From assembly GCA_023391905.1 (NCBI GenBank), contig JAEWAD010000254.1, positions 1-6,860 on the forward strand: 6,860 bases of DNA, given 5' to 3'. A model generated the notes under the pieces. It was not told the DNA's origin. It worked only from the letters and a program-made list of their open reading frames with translations, and did no database searches. Below are positions 6,575 through 6,860 of the stretch, piece after piece (position 1 is the first letter of the stretch; every line of letters begins with the position of its first letter). This DNA is from Pseudomonadota bacterium. GTDB taxonomy: Bacteria; Pseudomonadota; Alphaproteobacteria; Rhizobiales; Kaistiaceae. A program made the position numbers and the translations under genes.

Positions 6575-6691
6575 CTACGGCGGCGGAGACTGCGGCGGCG
6601 GCGACGGGACAAAAGAGCCCGTGGCCGCGACGATCGATGGTAGCGCCGAGCGCTTCAGCACCACGGGCTTTTCATAAGTCCTACGGATCAT
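6575..6691 (-). CDS. Small RiPP-precursor-like peptide (YEKP leader, proline-rich tail)
   Basis: A 38-codon open frame runs from ATG 6691 to TAG 6575. It begins MIRRTYEKPVVLKR, continues S-A-LPSIVAATG (15-25) and ends SFVPSPPPQSPPP (26-38). Y-x-x-P followed by a hydrophobic pair, KR, and a short LP-x-[VI]-x-A stretch is the leader pattern of many small peptides in Hyphomicrobiales annotated as putative RiPP or lasso-family-leader precursors; in lasso systems the YxxP part is bound by the B1 recognition protein. The tail has no Asp or Glu, so the isopeptide ring of true lasso peptides cannot form, and no Cys for thioether chemistry. A purine-rich GGGGGAAGAG directly precedes the ATG. GNAT lies 49 bp upstream and the DUF6065-like gene 52 bp downstream, all on one strand. 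The coding call rests on motif and context. No B or C lasso enzymes are seen in the window. Confidence 0.6.
   Translation of the reverse strand: MIRRTYEKPVVLKRSALPSIVAATGSFVPSPPPQSPPP
6613..6672. repeat. Imperfect inverted repeat inside the peptide gene (possible attenuator or cruciform)
   Basis: AAGAGCCCGTGG (6613-6624) and CCACGGGCTTTT (6661-6672) are complementary at 11 of 12 positions, with an uninterrupted 9-bp core (AGCCCGTGG/CCACGGGCT) and a 36-base loop. Inside the loop AGCGC-CGA-GCGCT (6642-6654) forms a second perfect 5-bp hairpin. Read on the minus strand, the stem is followed by TCTTTT and on the plus strand by TTTT, so either direction looks like a weak intrinsic terminator. In the peptide the arms fall on codons 7-11 and 23-27. 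Confidence 0.5.
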
Positions 6692-6716
6692 CTCTTCCCC
6701 CGATTAGATAGGTTTG

Positions 6717-6744
6717 AGATTACGTCATTCCGGCCCGCCGTCAA
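6717..6744 (-). promoter_or_regulatory. Candidate promoter of the peptide gene
   Basis: On the minus strand TTGACG (6744-6739) overlaps the last bases of the GNAT gene and is followed after 16 bp by TAATCT (6722-6717). That would start transcription near 6710 and leave a leader of about 20 bases before ATG 6691. The -35 is good and the -10 weak. Read-through from the GNAT gene is equally possible. Confidence 0.25.
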
Positions 6745-6860
6745 TCGGCAGCAGCGCTGCCGATACTGGAAGAATCGGGGTCGAGCCGCATCAGCCCGGC
6801 CTCGGTCGGACGGAAGCCGCAGCCGTGGTAAAAGGCCGCGAGATGCGGTTCGTAGTCGAC
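6741..6860 (-). CDS. GNAT-type N-acetyltransferase, C-terminal fragment (cut by the window edge)
   Basis: Thirty-nine codons plus TGA (6743-6741) are visible, beginning off the right edge. The segment LAAFYHGCGFRPTEAGLMRL matches the C-terminal end of GNAT acetyltransferases, where an [AI]-x-x-F-Y-x-x-x-G-F stretch follows the acetyl-CoA-binding helix and leads to the last beta strand. The tail DPDSSSIGSAAAD is probably disordered. The acceptor substrate cannot be told from this fragment. It lies on the same strand as the peptide and DUF6065-like genes, 49 bp upstream of the peptide start, so it may belong to the same transcript. Confidence 0.75.
   Translation of the reverse strand, partial: VDYEPHLAAFYHGCGFRPTEAGLMRLDPDSSSIGSAAAD

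Noticed and set aside
6523..6612. N-terminal extension of the DUF6065-like protein to an ATG at 6612
   Set aside because: The added residues are mostly Arg and are the out-of-frame reading of the Pro-codon run in the peptide gene; family-like sequence begins at the GTG.
6553..6675. Plus-strand short frame with Gly/Asp repeats (YGGGDCGGGDG) opposite the peptide gene
   Set aside because: The Gly/Asp pattern is the complement of CCG proline codons, there is no convincing start or ribosome-binding site, and the minus-strand leader motif explains the region better.
6575..6691. Classical lasso peptide precursor
   Set aside because: There is no Asp or Glu at core positions 7-9 after Gly25, and no lasso cyclase or protease gene in the window; only the leader resembles lasso systems.

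Overview
The window is GC-rich, tightly packed bacterial DNA. Its protein signatures (a UvrD/PcrA helicase with an alphaproteobacterial look, an LDHD-type FAD oxidase, an AsmA-like protein, and a small peptide with a YEKP leader typical of Hyphomicrobiales) suggest an alphaproteobacterium, probably of the Hyphomicrobiales (Rhizobiales). The genus cannot be settled from sequence alone. No rRNA, tRNA, CRISPR array or insertion sequence is visible.

Layout. Positions 1-3220 carry three minus-strand genes, in transcription order: an MDR-superfamily reductase resembling 2-enoyl thioester reductases (2237-3220), an LDHD-like FAD-linked D-2-hydroxyacid (D-lactate) dehydrogenase (643-2064), and the N-terminal 200 residues of an AsmA-family envelope protein (1-600, running off the left edge). 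The last two are 42 bp apart and probably co-transcribed. A 170-bp divergent spacer separates the reductase from the plus-strand helicase gene uvrD (3391-5742). It holds a candidate promoter for the reductase and a degenerate LexA-type box ahead of uvrD. uvrD converges, with only 15 bp between stops, on a second minus-strand group: the C-terminus of a GNAT acetyltransferase (6741-6860, running off the right edge), a 38-codon peptide gene (6575-6691) and a DUF6065-like protein (5758-6522).

Most interesting part. The 38-residue peptide has the leader signature seen in orphan 'RiPP precursor' peptides of Hyphomicrobiales (MIRRTYEKPVVLKR, then LPSIVAATG). Its tail is almost entirely Pro/Ser/Gln and has no Asp or Glu, so it could not form a classical lasso macrolactam. 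It sits 52 bp upstream of the DUF6065-like gene on the same strand, and its coding DNA contains a long imperfect inverted repeat followed by a short T-run. GNAT, precursor and DUF6065 together make a candidate minimal, uncharacterised peptide-modification locus. That is an inference from motif and context. The rest of the window looks like ordinary chromosomal metabolism and repair genes, with some start-site and regulatory oddities: an apparent CTG start for the AsmA gene and no Shine-Dalgarno sequence before uvrD.
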